Origin: Haloarcula argentinensis DSM 12282 | Lineage (GTDB): Archaea > Halobacteriota > Halobacteria > Halobacteriales > Haloarculaceae | Length of the DNA: 64,000 nt | Assembly (NCBI GenBank): GCA_000336895.1 | Contig: AOLX01000017.1 | Coordinates: 116,648 to 180,647, forward strand | Direction of reading: 5' to 3' | Shown: piece after piece, positions 45,718 to 55,212 of the stretch | Position numbering within the stretch: position 1 is the first letter of the stretch | Layout: each line of letters begins with the position of its first letter | Program-made: the position numbers and the translations under genes | Notes under the pieces: model-generated | The model's database searches: none | The model's input: only the letters and a program-made list of their open reading frames with translations | Told to the model about the DNA's origin: nothing

Positions 45718-46968
45718 TTATTCGGCCGGCGCGGGCGTCTGTGCCTTCACTTCTTCGAGGTCCACTTCCTTCTCTAGGAGCAGTTCCTTCTTGTCTGCGA
45801 CTTGGCGCTCTTGGCGGATGAGCTTCTTGAACGTCGACTGCTGTGAGAGGTCACCGATCAGCACGCCGCCGATGAGCTGTCCGTCCTCGAAGGCGAGACG
45901 CCGCCACTCGCTGTCGGAGTACTTCCGTTCGGCCTCGTCGTCACCACGGGTCGGGTGACCGAAGGAGAGGAACGGGAAGTCGAAGTGCGTGATGGAGTAC
46001 GAGGAGACCCAGCGGAACTCCTTTTCCTCGGCGTCCGCGACCATATTCGCCCCGGCGACCGAGCCCTGCTCCTTGGCCGAGCCCCACGCGCCGTTCTGTG
46101 CCTGGGAGTCGAGGATAGTGTCGTAGAACTGGGTGAGGTCGCCCGCTGCGTAGATGTCCTCGACGTTGGTCTGCATGTACTCGTCGACAACGACGCCGTC
46201 GTCGAGTTCGAGGCCGGTCCCGTTGAGGAACTCCGTGTTGAAGTCGAGGCCGATGGCGACACCCGCCCACTCGCCGTCGTAGTGGTTGCCGTCGGGGTCG
46301 ACTGCACCGGTGACCTTGCCGTCGTCGTCGACCTCGAAGTGGTCGACGCCGGACTCAAAGACGGGTTCGACGCCGTTCTCTTCGAGCGCCTCGTGGATGA
46401 TTTCCGCGCCGTCCTCCGAGAGCGCGTAGCGCCACCAGCGGTTGCCACGCATCAGGTACTTCGCGTCGATTTCCTGTGCGGCACAGACTGCCGCGAGGTC
46501 GATGCCGAGCAGTCCCGCCCCGACGATGATGCCCTGATCGGCTTCGTCGGCGTGTTCGCGGATGCCACGCGCGTCCTGGAACGTCCAGAAGTGGTGGATG
46601 CCGTCGGCGTCGCTATTCTCGACCGGGAGCTGTGCCGGCGTCCCACCCGTGGCCACCAGCAGCTTGTCGTACTCGTAGGTGTCCCCCTCGTGGGTCTGGA
46701 TCTCGTGAGCGTCGGGGTCGATGTCCGTCACGTGGGTGTTCAGCTGGAGGTCAATGTCGCGCTCGTCGTACCACTCCGGCTCGTGGATCGAGATCGGCGC
46801 TTCCGGCAGCTTCCCCTTGGCGAACTCCTTGATGAGGATCCGGTTGTACAGTGCCTCCCCCTCGTCGGTCAGGACTGTGACCGACGCGTCCGGATCCGCT
46901 TCCCGGATTGTCTCGGCTGCGGACGCACCCGCGATGCCGTCACCGATGATTACGTGCGACGTGCTCAT
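45718..46968 (-). CDS. FAD-dependent NAD(P) oxidoreductase (NirB/rubredoxin reductase-like)
   Basis: A 416-residue flavoprotein. Residues 4-30 (VIIGDGIAGASAAETIREAD) bind FAD, a second dinucleotide site with GIIVGAGLLGIDLA sits near 147-162, and a conserved VEDIYAAGDLTQF motif binds FAD near 265. Redox cysteines are absent from the active-site region. It belongs to the ferredoxin/rubredoxin/nitrite reductase-type family. The electron acceptor is unknown. The C-terminal 60 residues (ERQVADKKELLLEKEVDLEEVK) form a probable coiled coil. It is divergent from the DUF6149 gene. Confidence 0.8.
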   Translation of the reverse strand: MSTSHVIIGDGIAGASAAETIREADPDASVTVLTDEGEALYNRILIKEFAKGKLPEAPISIHEPEWYDERDIDLQLNTHVTDIDPDAHEIQTHEGDTYEYDKLLVATGGTPAQLPVENSDADGIHHFWTFQDARGIREHADEADQGIIVGAGLLGIDLAAVCAAQEIDAKYLMRGNRWWRYALSEDGAEIIHEALEENGVEPVFESGVDHFEVDDDGKVTGAVDPDGNHYDGEWAGVAIGLDFNTEFLNGTGLELDDGVVVDEYMQTNVEDIYAAGDLTQFYDTILDSQAQNGAWGSAKEQGSVAGANMVADAEEKEFRWVSSYSITHFDFPFLSFGHPTRGDDEAERKYSDSEWRRLAFEDGQLIGGVLIGDLSQQSTFKKLIRQERQVADKKELLLEKEVDLEEVKAQTPAPAE

Positions 46969-47089
46969 GTACGGCCGATACGAAATCGGGCTTAATGTGG
47001 ATTGCTATCTGCGTATCGTTTCCGATAGCGACCTGAAGACACCGATAGTCGGGGATTTGAAGGCGCTGGGCCCCATATCCGGGAGTAGA

Positions 47090-47698
47090 ATGAAAATCTA
47101 CCAGAACCCGCGCCACTGGGCGAGCAAGAAGGCGCTGACTACACCCGGAATCCGGTCGGTGGCCAACTACGGGCTGGTGAAACTCCACACCAAGATCTTC
47201 CTCGGGAAGGCTGACGAGGCTCACCGGGAGGAGCGGCGCGACCATCTCGATGATTTCTTCGACGCCACGATGGACACCTACGTGGCCGCGCTACAGGCAG
47301 ACTACTCGGAGGCCGAGGCTCGGGAAATCACTCACATTCAGGCGAACTTCGACTTCTACAACCACGGCTGGACGGAGATGATGGAGTTCCCGGCCGACGA
47401 ACTCGAGGACCACTACGAGCGGTACGCGGACTTCTTTGACGCGCATGGCATCACCATCGACGACCCGCTCGGGGCGTTCCGGCCGGCCGACGGCGTCGCC
47501 GATGCGCCGTCGACACCAGAGCGACTGGACGAGCCAAAACACCCCCACGCTGTCGGTGGCTTTGCCGACGACGTTTACGTCGAAACCGAGGACGGGGAGA
47601 TGGTCGTCGGTGGCGGCCGAGAGGAACCGGACGACGTGAGCCCGACCGACGCGCCGGTCATCGACGAGGACGACGTGGAAAGCGCGGCCGGCGACTGA
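47090..47698 (+). CDS. DUF6149 family protein
   Basis: A 202-residue soluble protein starting MKIYQNPRHWASKKALTTPG. The conserved block includes THIQANFDFYNHGWTEMMEF and RYADFFDAHGITIDDPLG. This is a haloarchaeal family (DUF6149) without known activity. The C-terminus is acidic and looks disordered. The extra frame upstream to 46721 is antisense to the flavoprotein gene and rejected. It lies between two FAD enzymes. Confidence 0.85.
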   Translation: MKIYQNPRHWASKKALTTPGIRSVANYGLVKLHTKIFLGKADEAHREERRDHLDDFFDATMDTYVAALQADYSEAEAREITHIQANFDFYNHGWTEMMEFPADELEDHYERYADFFDAHGITIDDPLGAFRPADGVADAPSTPERLDEPKHPHAVGGFADDVYVETEDGEMVVGGGREEPDDVSPTDAPVIDEDDVESAAGD

Positions 47699-47761
47699 CT
47701 CGCGCGGTACACGCCGAATTGGACTTTCCGAGAGAAAACGGGTTTGAGGGCAGAAAAGCGC

Positions 47762-49123
47762 TCAGCGTTGGGCTTCCGAAAGCGGCGAATCGTCGGTTTT
47801 CGTCGCCGCTGACGGATCGCGTGCGATCCGATCGGCGCACTCGAAGCCTGCGACGATACCGCCGTTGAGCGAGCGCTCCGGGTACTGAGCGCGCGAAGCC
47901 ATCCCGGCGTAGTAGAGGCCGTCCGCGACATCGTCACCCAGGTCGTACGGGATGACCATGTCCAGATACCCGCGTTCGTAGACCGGCGCAGTCCGTGGAT
48001 TGCGCCCCGTCCGAATCCAGTTGACGGCGTCACGGTCGAATTCGGGAAAGAGGGATTCGATGCCCTGCAGCCACGTCTCGGCGACCTCGTCGTCGCTCTG
48101 TTGCCAGATGGCCTCGGATTCATCTTGGATGTAGCGGGCGACATACAGGAGATGCTCGCCGCCGTACCGTTCCGCGGAAACGAAGTTCGTGTGCTCGATG
48201 AGCGCGCCGAAGGGGGCGTCGTCGGCGATGTTCAGCCAGTACGTATCCAGCAGGGGTTCGTCCATGCTAATGACCGAACACACCGTCCCCTGGAAGTCTA
48301 TGTCGCAGGTGTAGCCGGTCAGGGCTTCCAGCACGTTCGGCATCGTCGCGACGACGACGCTGTCAACGTCGTGAACCGTCGTCTCAGTTCCGTCGGTGGC
48401 CGTCAGCGACGAGACAGTCCCGCCGCTCGTATCGATGTCGGAGACGCGCGTGCCAGTGGCGATGTTGTCGCGGCCGACGGTGTCGACCAGCGCGTCGAGC
48501 AACCGGCCGAATCCGCCGTCGAAGTAGCCCAGAATCTCGCCGTTCAGGATGTCCCGTTCGCCGCGGAACTTGACACGGCCGAGCAGCCACGCCGCGCTCA
48601 CGTCGTCTTTCCGGTCGCCGAACTTCGCGTCGAGCAGCGGCTCGAAGAAGTTCTCGTAGACGCCTCGGGTAGTGTGGTCGACGACGAACTCCTCAATGGG
48701 CACGTCCTCGAAGTCCTCCAGTCGCTCGTAGGTGTCGAAGGAAGGGATGCCGCCGCGAACGTCGATATCGAGGACGAGCATGCCCAGCCGGAACGTATCA
48801 TACAGCGAGAGGTGCGGATACGAGAGGATTTCCCAGGGCTTGTCCATGGGGTGGACGACGCTGTCGACGTAGTAGGCGTTCTCCCCGATGTGCCACTCGA
48901 CCGCGTCACCGAGGCCCAGTTCGTCGGCGAGTTCGACGATGGTCTCCTCGGATTTCGAGAGATGGTGGTAGAACTTCTCAATGGGGTCCCCAGCCGTTTC
49001 GTAGGTCGCTGCCAGACCGCCCAAGTCCTCGCTCGCCTCGAAGACACGTACCTCGTGACCACGTTGCTGGAGCCGGTACGCTGCCGAAAGGCCGGCGATA
49101 CCGCCACCGACGACGCCAATCAT
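47762..49123 (-). CDS. FAD-dependent oxidoreductase, amine oxidase/protoporphyrinogen oxidase-like
   Basis: A 453-residue flavoprotein with an N-terminal FAD site MIGVVGGGIAGLSAAYRLQQRG, followed by RVFEASEDLGGLAATYE (the GG doublet typical of the amine oxidase/desaturase group). The C-terminal FAD-contacting block is LYYAGMASRAQYPERSLNGGI. It is in COG1232, with HemY-like and carotenoid or phytoene desaturase-like relatives. Adjacent genes do not hint at a pathway; substrate unknown. The gene is 12 bases from the 7TM kinase stop, same strand, so they could be cotranscribed. Confidence 0.75.
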   Translation of the reverse strand: MIGVVGGGIAGLSAAYRLQQRGHEVRVFEASEDLGGLAATYETAGDPIEKFYHHLSKSEETIVELADELGLGDAVEWHIGENAYYVDSVVHPMDKPWEILSYPHLSLYDTFRLGMLVLDIDVRGGIPSFDTYERLEDFEDVPIEEFVVDHTTRGVYENFFEPLLDAKFGDRKDDVSAAWLLGRVKFRGERDILNGEILGYFDGGFGRLLDALVDTVGRDNIATGTRVSDIDTSGGTVSSLTATDGTETTVHDVDSVVVATMPNVLEALTGYTCDIDFQGTVCSVISMDEPLLDTYWLNIADDAPFGALIEHTNFVSAERYGGEHLLYVARYIQDESEAIWQQSDDEVAETWLQGIESLFPEFDRDAVNWIRTGRNPRTAPVYERGYLDMVIPYDLGDDVADGLYYAGMASRAQYPERSLNGGIVAGFECADRIARDPSAATKTDDSPLSEAQR

Positions 49124-49134
49124 ACCCCGACCTA

Positions 49135-51363
49135 TCAGCGGTTGTGGGATTTAGTTTGCGCTTCGGTCGCTGCCGTCTCGGTGTCGTCGGGCCCGGGGTC
49201 GTCTTCCGCCTCGTCGCCCGTCACCGCCTGCTGGAATTCGAGGATGGCGACAGTCCCAGTCGGGTGATTGTCTTCGAACCAGAGCGTTCCGCCGTACAGG
49301 TCCATCATGACCGAGACGAAGTAGAGCCCGAAGCCGCCGGCGGTCTGGTCGGGCGAGAGCCCGCGTTCGAACACCGTCGTCTTCAGTTCGTCGCTCATTC
49401 CGGGGCCGTTGTCGGCGATACGGACCTGCAGCCAGTCGCTGGCCTGCTGGACCGTTACAATCACTCGCGGGGTGTCGGCGTCGTTGTGGTCGACCGCGTT
49501 CCGGAGGATGCTCTGGAGGACTTCTTCGAGCAGTTCGTTCGCCTGCACGCGGTAGTCGCCATTTAGTTCACAAGAGAGTGATACCGAATCGTACTCGACA
49601 CGGAGGGACTCAATCGAGCGACGGAGCGTCGCGTTGAGGTCGACGGTGTCTAGCCGCTCGGCTTCGCTCGCCGTCACCGTGTTGTTGATGTCGCGTATCG
49701 TCTCGCTCATGTCCGTGAGCTTCCCGCACCAGTCGCTGATGCTGTCGAGGTGGCGCTGTTTCCGCGGCGGGACCTCGTCTCTGATATGTTCCGCGCGGCC
49801 GCGGATGACGACCATCGCGTTGTGCAGCGAGTGTCTGAGGACGCCGTTGAAGAACTCGATCTGCTCGCGGCGTCGCTGGACAGAACTTCGGCTCTGGCGG
49901 AGTTCGCGCTCGCGCTCGACCTGATCGAGGGCCACCTGCGTCGTCTGCGCGAGAATCGCGGCGTACCGCCTATCCTCCGTGGCGAGGGTGCTGTCGTGTG
50001 ACGTAATCGCCATCACACCGTGAGGGCCAAGCGGCAGCATCAGCGCGTTGTCCAGCGGGTCGAGTCCGTCCAAGTCGAGCGAGACAGCCCGTATTTCACT
50101 GGTTTCGTACGTCCTCCAAAGTTTGCTTTCGGGCTCGTCCGTCGGCGAACCGTACAGCAGCTCTTCGTCGACGTGTTCCGCAATCGATTCGCTAATCACA
50201 GTCGGTTCGAGGACGCCGTCGTCTTCGAGGAACACGCCCGCCGCATTCTGGTCAAGGACGGCTGTCGCGAACTCGACGGCCATCTCCGAGACTTCCTCGG
50301 CGGTCTCTGCCTCGATAAACTGCTGGGTCGCGGCCTGTAGCGCTTCGAGTCGGTCCTGCCGGCGCTGCTGCCCGGTCACGTCCCTGAGCACAACGAGGCG
50401 ACCGCGTTCCGTCCCAGACTGGTCGGTGAGACTCGTCGTCTGTGGGTTATAGTAGGTGAACGAATCCCCGAACGAGAACACCTCGCCGCGCTCAATGTGG
50501 CCAACGAGCTCCGGGGCAAGGTCATCGAGTGGTTCTCCGTCAGGGTCCGGATGATCCAGCGCGCTGGCCGCCGCAGCATTGTAATCGATAATGACACAGT
50601 CGTCGTCAAGGGCGATGACCGGGTCGGGGAGATTATCGACGAGGGTATCACCAGACAGTGTTGTCACAGACAGAGATTTGTCCCTGAATAGCGCCCAGCC
50701 GACGAACAGCATACTAATTACGAACACGACCGGGGTGAAATCGATACCGGGATGGGGCGTGTATCCGAAGTCGTACAGCAGGGCGACAATCATCGGCAAA
50801 GCACCTCCAGCGCCGATTATCGCAGTCTGACGCCGGTAGATGTTTTCTGACCGGGACAGAAATTCAATGAGAAACCCGTACCCGAGCAGCGCCGGCATAT
50901 AAGAAATTGTCAGAGTAGCCGCGAAGGCAGCCCCGCGCTGAATAGCGAGCAGCGTCACGCCGTTCTGAGTGATGGGGACAACCGTCGCCTGACCGAAGCG
51001 GCCCTGACCAAGCAACAGCAGCAGCACGTCTGCGTTCGCCATAATGAGTACCGGAATGAGGCGGGAGGGGCGGAGCCACGAGCGGCGACCGGTGTAGACA
51101 AGCACAAAAATAATCCAAATGGCGATTATCTGCGACGATACGGTTCGTGCTATCAGGTAAGCCGTCTCTGCCACTTCTGGACTAGCGGCCATGACTTTCA
51201 CAATGGAGATGGCACACCAGCATCCGCCAGCCAGCGCAAGCCAGCCGTACTGGCGATGACCTAGTACATCCCGTTTTCGACCAGCAATAACCGCAACTGT
51301 AAAACCAATGAGCGCCCCACCCGCGTTCCCGAGGATGGCGACCGTGGCGATGTCGACATCCAT
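49135..51363 (-). CDS. membrane histidine kinase with N-terminal 7TM region, PAS, GAF and HATPase
   Basis: A 742-residue sensor kinase. The N-terminal 215 residues hold seven hydrophobic helices of the histidine kinase 7TM type. A PAS-like domain (DNLPDPVIALDDDCVIIDYNAA) and a GAF domain (about 375-530) follow. The DHp region has the unusual H-box FFNGVLRHSLHNAMVVIRG, a variant of the haloarchaeal LRHDLRN pattern. HATPase boxes: QSILRNAVDHND, VRIADNGPGMSDE, GGFGLYFVSV. The start 51363 is chosen because it begins the first TM helix; the longer open frame runs antisense through thrB. Its promoter lies in the short gap to thrB. Confidence 0.85.
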   Translation of the reverse strand: MDVDIATVAILGNAGGALIGFTVAVIAGRKRDVLGHRQYGWLALAGGCWCAISIVKVMAASPEVAETAYLIARTVSSQIIAIWIIFVLVYTGRRSWLRPSRLIPVLIMANADVLLLLLGQGRFGQATVVPITQNGVTLLAIQRGAAFAATLTISYMPALLGYGFLIEFLSRSENIYRRQTAIIGAGGALPMIVALLYDFGYTPHPGIDFTPVVFVISMLFVGWALFRDKSLSVTTLSGDTLVDNLPDPVIALDDDCVIIDYNAAAASALDHPDPDGEPLDDLAPELVGHIERGEVFSFGDSFTYYNPQTTSLTDQSGTERGRLVVLRDVTGQQRRQDRLEALQAATQQFIEAETAEEVSEMAVEFATAVLDQNAAGVFLEDDGVLEPTVISESIAEHVDEELLYGSPTDEPESKLWRTYETSEIRAVSLDLDGLDPLDNALMLPLGPHGVMAITSHDSTLATEDRRYAAILAQTTQVALDQVERERELRQSRSSVQRRREQIEFFNGVLRHSLHNAMVVIRGRAEHIRDEVPPRKQRHLDSISDWCGKLTDMSETIRDINNTVTASEAERLDTVDLNATLRRSIESLRVEYDSVSLSCELNGDYRVQANELLEEVLQSILRNAVDHNDADTPRVIVTVQQASDWLQVRIADNGPGMSDELKTTVFERGLSPDQTAGGFGLYFVSVMMDLYGGTLWFEDNHPTGTVAILEFQQAVTGDEAEDDPGPDDTETAATEAQTKSHNR

Positions 51364-51486
51364 AACGATACCTATTCCAAGGTCAGGTTTCCCCGTATTA
51401 TGCCTTTGGGCCGCGTTCTCAGTACTGCGAAACGGCCACAGTGTCGGTTCGCTACCTTTTTGCCTACACTGCTGAAATTCGCAGGC

Positions 51487-52362
51487 ATGCTGACAGTCCG
51501 GGCGCCGGCTACCAGTGCGAACCTCGGGAGCGGCTTCGACGTGTTCGGTGTCGCACTGGAGCGTCCGGCCGACGTCGTCCGCCTGAAGAAGGCCGACCGG
51601 GTCACCATCGAAGTGACTGGCGCTGGCAGCCAGTACATCCCGGAGGACCCCGACAAAAACACCGTCGGCGCGGTTGCCGAGGCACTCGATGCGCCGGCCC
51701 ACATTCAGATCGACAAGGGCGTCCGTCCCGCATCGGGGCTGGGCTCCTCTGCCGCCAGCGCCGCCGCGGCGGCTGTCGGGCTGAACGAACTGTACGACCG
51801 CGGCTACTCCCGCGAGGAGTTGGTCCCCATCGCCGCCAAGGGCGAGGCCGTCGTTTCGGGCGACGCTCACGACGACAATGTCGCTCCCTCGATTATGGGT
51901 GGCTTCACCATCGCAACTGAAAAAGGCGTCACGCAGGTCGACGCCGACATCCCGCTCGTGGCGTGTCTGCCCGATATCGTGGTTTCGACGCGGGACGCTC
52001 GGAACGTCGTCCCGGAGACCGCCCGCGTCGACCAGATGGTAGAGACGGTCGGGAACGCCGCAACGCTGACAACCGGGATGCACCGCGACGACCCCGAACT
52101 CGTCGGTCAGGGGATGCACGACACCGTCGTGACGCCGGCCCGTGCGAAACTCATCGACGGCTACGAACAGGTCCGCGAGGCTGCACTGGCGGCCGGTGCC
52201 ACCGGCGTCACTATCTCCGGAGCCGGCCCGACCGTCATCGCCGCGTGTGCAGAAGAGGACCGCCGGAAGATCGCGAGTACGATGCTGGACGCCTTCGGCG
52301 AACGCGGGGTCGACGCCCGCGTCTACCAGACGCGTATCGGCCGCGGTGCGGAAGTGTTCTAG
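51487..52362 (+). CDS. thrB: homoserine kinase
   Basis: A 291-residue GHMP kinase of the threonine pathway; it phosphorylates L-homoserine. The N-terminus MLTVRAPATSANLGSGFDVFG and the ATP-binding glycine loop ASGLGSSAASAAAAAV are both diagnostic. VSGAGPTVIAA near the C-terminus is the family motif 3. Length is normal. Starts at 51487 as the first conserved residues are here. It is divergent from the 7TM kinase and convergent with the peroxiredoxin. Confidence 0.92.
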   Translation: MLTVRAPATSANLGSGFDVFGVALERPADVVRLKKADRVTIEVTGAGSQYIPEDPDKNTVGAVAEALDAPAHIQIDKGVRPASGLGSSAASAAAAAVGLNELYDRGYSREELVPIAAKGEAVVSGDAHDDNVAPSIMGGFTIATEKGVTQVDADIPLVACLPDIVVSTRDARNVVPETARVDQMVETVGNAATLTTGMHRDDPELVGQGMHDTVVTPARAKLIDGYEQVREAALAAGATGVTISGAGPTVIAACAEEDRRKIASTMLDAFGERGVDARVYQTRIGRGAEVF

Positions 52363-52398
52363 AACGGCGATCAGTACCACAGGACGTGCTGTGGCTGT

Positions 52399-52851
52399 CT
52401 ATCCGCCCTGTACGTACTCGTTTCGAACGTCCCGGAGCACTGCCTCGGCGTGGCCCTCGGGGTTCGAGAGGTCCGGATCGTAGGCGGACTTGACCTCGCC
52501 GTCGGCAAGCACGAACGTCCGGCGGTCCGTCCGGCCGCCGCTGGTGTCGAGGCCGAACGCTTCGGCGACGGTCCCGTCGGGGTCAGCGAGCAGGTCGTAC
52601 AGCAGGCCCTCTTCCTCGGCGAATTCGTCGTGGGTCGCCACGTCGTCCATCGAGACGCCGTAGACGGTGATGCCACCCTCGCGGAACTGCGGGAGGTGCT
52701 CCTGGAAGTCGCGGGCCTCGATGGTACAGCCGCCGGTGAAATCTTCGGGATAGAAGTACACTACGGTCGGCTCCTCGAAGTCAGGCGAGACGGTCTCTCC
52801 GAACTGGTTCTGTACGCTGATTTCGGGTGCTGGCGCGCCGGGTTCGATCAT
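52399..52851 (-). CDS. peroxiredoxin, Bcp/AhpC-TSA family
   Basis: A 150-residue peroxiredoxin that reduces peroxides using a thiol. The active-site block [20 protein letters not shown] contains the peroxidatic Cys, with Thr next to it, but the partner cysteine found five residues later in bacterial Bcp is an Arg here, so the enzyme is probably 1-Cys or uses another resolving thiol. Gly replaces the usual Pro before Cys. The start [18 protein letters not shown] is chosen by similarity. Divergent from adk. Confidence 0.88.
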   Translation of the reverse strand: MIEPGAPAPEISVQNQFGETVSPDFEEPTVVYFYPEDFTGGCTIEARDFQEHLPQFREGGITVYGVSMDDVATHDEFAEEEGLLYDLLADPDGTVAEAFGLDTSGGRTDRRTFVLADGEVKSAYDPDLSNPEGHAEAVLRDVRNEYVQGG

Positions 52852-52955
52852 ATCCCGTGTTCGCCCGGAACGCCTACACACCTTTGGGTGGCGGCAGCGT
52901 GACCCGCCAGCATGATTTGGACAACCATTTAACCGACCCCTTGGAAACCCTGCCT

Positions 52956-53606
52956 ATGTCGAATCCGCGAATCCTGATTCTCGGGCCGCCGGGAGCCGGC
53001 AAAGGAACCCAGAGCGCCAACCTCGCCGAGGAGTACGGCGTCGAACACGTCACGACGGGCGACGCACTCCGGGCGAACAAGGACATGGACATCAGCGACA
53101 TGGACACCGAGTACGACACGCCTCGCGAGTACATGGAGGCAGGCGACCTCGTGCCCGACGCGGTGGTCAACGCTATCGTCGACGAAGCCCTCTCGCAGGC
53201 CGACGGGTTCGTGCTCGACGGCTATCCGCGTAACCTCGACCAAGCCGAGGAGCTGGAAGGAATGACCGACCTCGACGTGATCCTCTCGCTGGATGTCTCC
53301 CGCGAGGAGCTGGTCGACCGACTCACGGGTCGTCGGGTCTGTGACGACTGTGGCACGAACTACCACGTCGAGTTCAATCAGCCCGAGGAAGACGGTGTCT
53401 GTGACGAATGTGGCGGCGACCTCATCCAGCGCGACGACGACAACGAAGAGTCCGTCCGCAACCGACTGGACGTGTTCGACGATAACACCGCACCGGTCAT
53501 CGACCACTACGGGGACCACGACGGCTTCGTCGCCGTCAATGGCGAGCAGACACCCGACGAAGTCTGGAGCGAGATTCAGGACGCTGTCGACGCACACACG
53601 GCCTGA
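52956..53606 (+). CDS. adk: adenylate kinase
   Basis: A 216-residue adenylate kinase (AMP + ATP to 2 ADP). The P-loop is [10 protein letters not shown] at about 10-19. The long LID domain carries four Cys in two CxxC pairs (VCDDCG and VCDECGG), so it binds zinc, as in Gram-positive and halophilic enzymes. [15 protein letters not shown] is the AMP site. Start 52956 is chosen by P-loop position. It begins the archaeal adk - DUF106 - cmk - cbf5 string. Confidence 0.93.
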   Translation: MSNPRILILGPPGAGKGTQSANLAEEYGVEHVTTGDALRANKDMDISDMDTEYDTPREYMEAGDLVPDAVVNAIVDEALSQADGFVLDGYPRNLDQAEELEGMTDLDVILSLDVSREELVDRLTGRRVCDDCGTNYHVEFNQPEEDGVCDECGGDLIQRDDDNEESVRNRLDVFDDNTAPVIDHYGDHDGFVAVNGEQTPDEVWSEIQDAVDAHTA

Positions 53607-53693
53607 AACGCGACGGAACGATCGTTCGAGACCGACACCGTCGAGACAGTCAGAGTAAAACGTTGATATGCCGTCGCACCTCAAACACACACA

Positions 53694-54584
53694 ATGGCAC
53701 GTACCGCGCCGAAGGTAGAACGACTCGCCGAAGACGGCGAGGCAATGACTGACGCACTCACGACGGTGCTCGCTGCAGCCGAAGAGAACGGGACCGTTAC
53801 GTGGAGTGACGTGAGTGACGACCTCACGAGCGGCGAATGGGGGCGGCTCATCGAGTCCGGCCTGCTCATCGACGCCGACGGTGATGGGTTCGTTATCGAC
53901 GACCCCGACGGCGTCCGCGAAGCGCTCGAAGAGTCCGATGCGGCACCGAGTGACGATGACGAGGGCGGCGGCTGGTCGAAGTGGGACAAGCTCGCCGGCC
54001 TCGGGACGCTCGGCCTGTTTGCCGGCTATTCGATGACCTCCGTCCGGGATGTTATCGCGGGCGGGGTCATCGATATCGTCCTCGGGCCGCTCAACGATAT
54101 GTTGCCGTTCTACGTCGTTATCCTGGTGCTCGCAATCATCACCGGGACCACCTCGACGATTCTGCAGGACAACCTCATGGATATGTCGGGGATGGGTGAC
54201 CACCAGGAGAAGATGGAAGATCTCAAAGAACGCCGCAAGGCCGCGAAGGAGCGCGACGACCAGGAGGCGCTGGACCGGCTCGAAGAAGAGCAGATGGAGC
54301 TGATGACCGATCAGATGGGGATGTTCAAACAGCAGTTCCGCCCGATGGTGTGGATCATGCTGGTCAACATCCCGCTGTTCCTCTGGCTCTACTGGATTGT
54401 CTTCGGAGCCGGCGTCGATGCGAGCCCGGTGATTACGCTCCCCATCTTCGGCGAGGTCGAAGCGTGGAGCAACAGCGTCGCCGGCCCGGTCCAGGCGTGG
54501 ATCGTCTGGTACTTCCTGTGCTCGCTGTCGTTCACCCAGATCATCCGGAAGGCGCTCAACGTCGAGACGACGCCGACCAGCTAG
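53694..54584 (+). CDS. DUF106 family membrane protein (EMC3/TMCO1/YidC-like insertase)
   Basis: A 296-residue protein. An acidic winged-helix-like N-terminal region (1-100) precedes a TM core: one or two helices (about 125-160), a coiled-coil segment EKMEDLKERRKAAKERDDQEALDRLEEEQ, and three more helices to the end. That arrangement is typical of DUF106, the archaeal relative of Oxa1/YidC and eukaryotic EMC3 insertases. It probably helps insert membrane proteins. It lies between adk and cmk, as in most archaea where it follows secY. Confidence 0.88.
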   Translation: MARTAPKVERLAEDGEAMTDALTTVLAAAEENGTVTWSDVSDDLTSGEWGRLIESGLLIDADGDGFVIDDPDGVREALEESDAAPSDDDEGGGWSKWDKLAGLGTLGLFAGYSMTSVRDVIAGGVIDIVLGPLNDMLPFYVVILVLAIITGTTSTILQDNLMDMSGMGDHQEKMEDLKERRKAAKERDDQEALDRLEEEQMELMTDQMGMFKQQFRPMVWIMLVNIPLFLWLYWIVFGAGVDASPVITLPIFGEVEAWSNSVAGPVQAWIVWYFLCSLSFTQIIRKALNVETTPTS

Positions 54585-54629
54585 GCGCGAAGAGACAGCC
54601 CTTTCTATCGGGGCCTCCCGAACATCTCT

Positions 54630-55208
54630 ATGTTGATTACCGTCTCCGGCCCGGCCGGTAGCGGCAAGAGCACACTTGCCAAGAGTCTGGCCGACGCCCT
54701 GAGCTACGAGCACGTCAGCGGCGGGGACATCTTCCGTTCGCTGGCCGAAGAACGCGGAATGACGCCGCTGGAACTGAACAAGGCCGCCGAGGAAGACGAC
54801 CAGATAGACCGCGATCTGGACCGCCGACTCCGGGACATCGCTGCCGAGCGCGACGACCTCGTGCTGGAGTCCCGGCTCGCCGGCTGGATGGCGGGCGAGT
54901 ACGCCGACATGAAACTGTGGCTGACTGCGCCGCTGGACGTGCGCGCCGACCGCATCGCGACGCGGGAGAACAAGCCCTTCGAACAGGCCAAGACCGAAAC
55001 CCGGGAGCGTGGCGAAAGCGAGGCCCAGCGCTACAGCGACTACTACGACATCGACTTCGACGACCTCTCTATCTACGATCTGTCGGTCAACACCGCCCGC
55101 TGGGACCCGCAAGGCGTCCTGAGCGTCACCCTGCACGCCGTCGAGTCGTACAGCCCAGACGGTGACGAGGGGAAAGCCCCTGTCGAGAACATCCGGTACG
55201 AGTTCTGA
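54630..55208 (+). CDS. cmk: cytidylate kinase
   Basis: A 192-residue (d)CMP kinase of the archaeal type. The N-terminus [18 protein letters not shown] is the P-loop; [15 protein letters not shown] and [12 protein letters not shown] are conserved nucleotide-monophosphate contacts. It converts CMP and dCMP to diphosphates. It follows DUF106 and precedes cbf5 by 4 bases, a common archaeal operon order. No unusual residue was seen. Confidence 0.92.
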   Translation: MLITVSGPAGSGKSTLAKSLADALSYEHVSGGDIFRSLAEERGMTPLELNKAAEEDDQIDRDLDRRLRDIAAERDDLVLESRLAGWMAGEYADMKLWLTAPLDVRADRIATRENKPFEQAKTETRERGESEAQRYSDYYDIDFDDLSIYDLSVNTARWDPQGVLSVTLHAVESYSPDGDEGKAPVENIRYEF

Positions 55209-55212
55209 GCCG

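Noticed and set aside
51364..52380. Open frame upstream of the 7TM kinase start, antisense to thrB
   Set aside because: It mirrors thrB on the other strand. High G+C leaves few stops, and the residues show no TM or family pattern.
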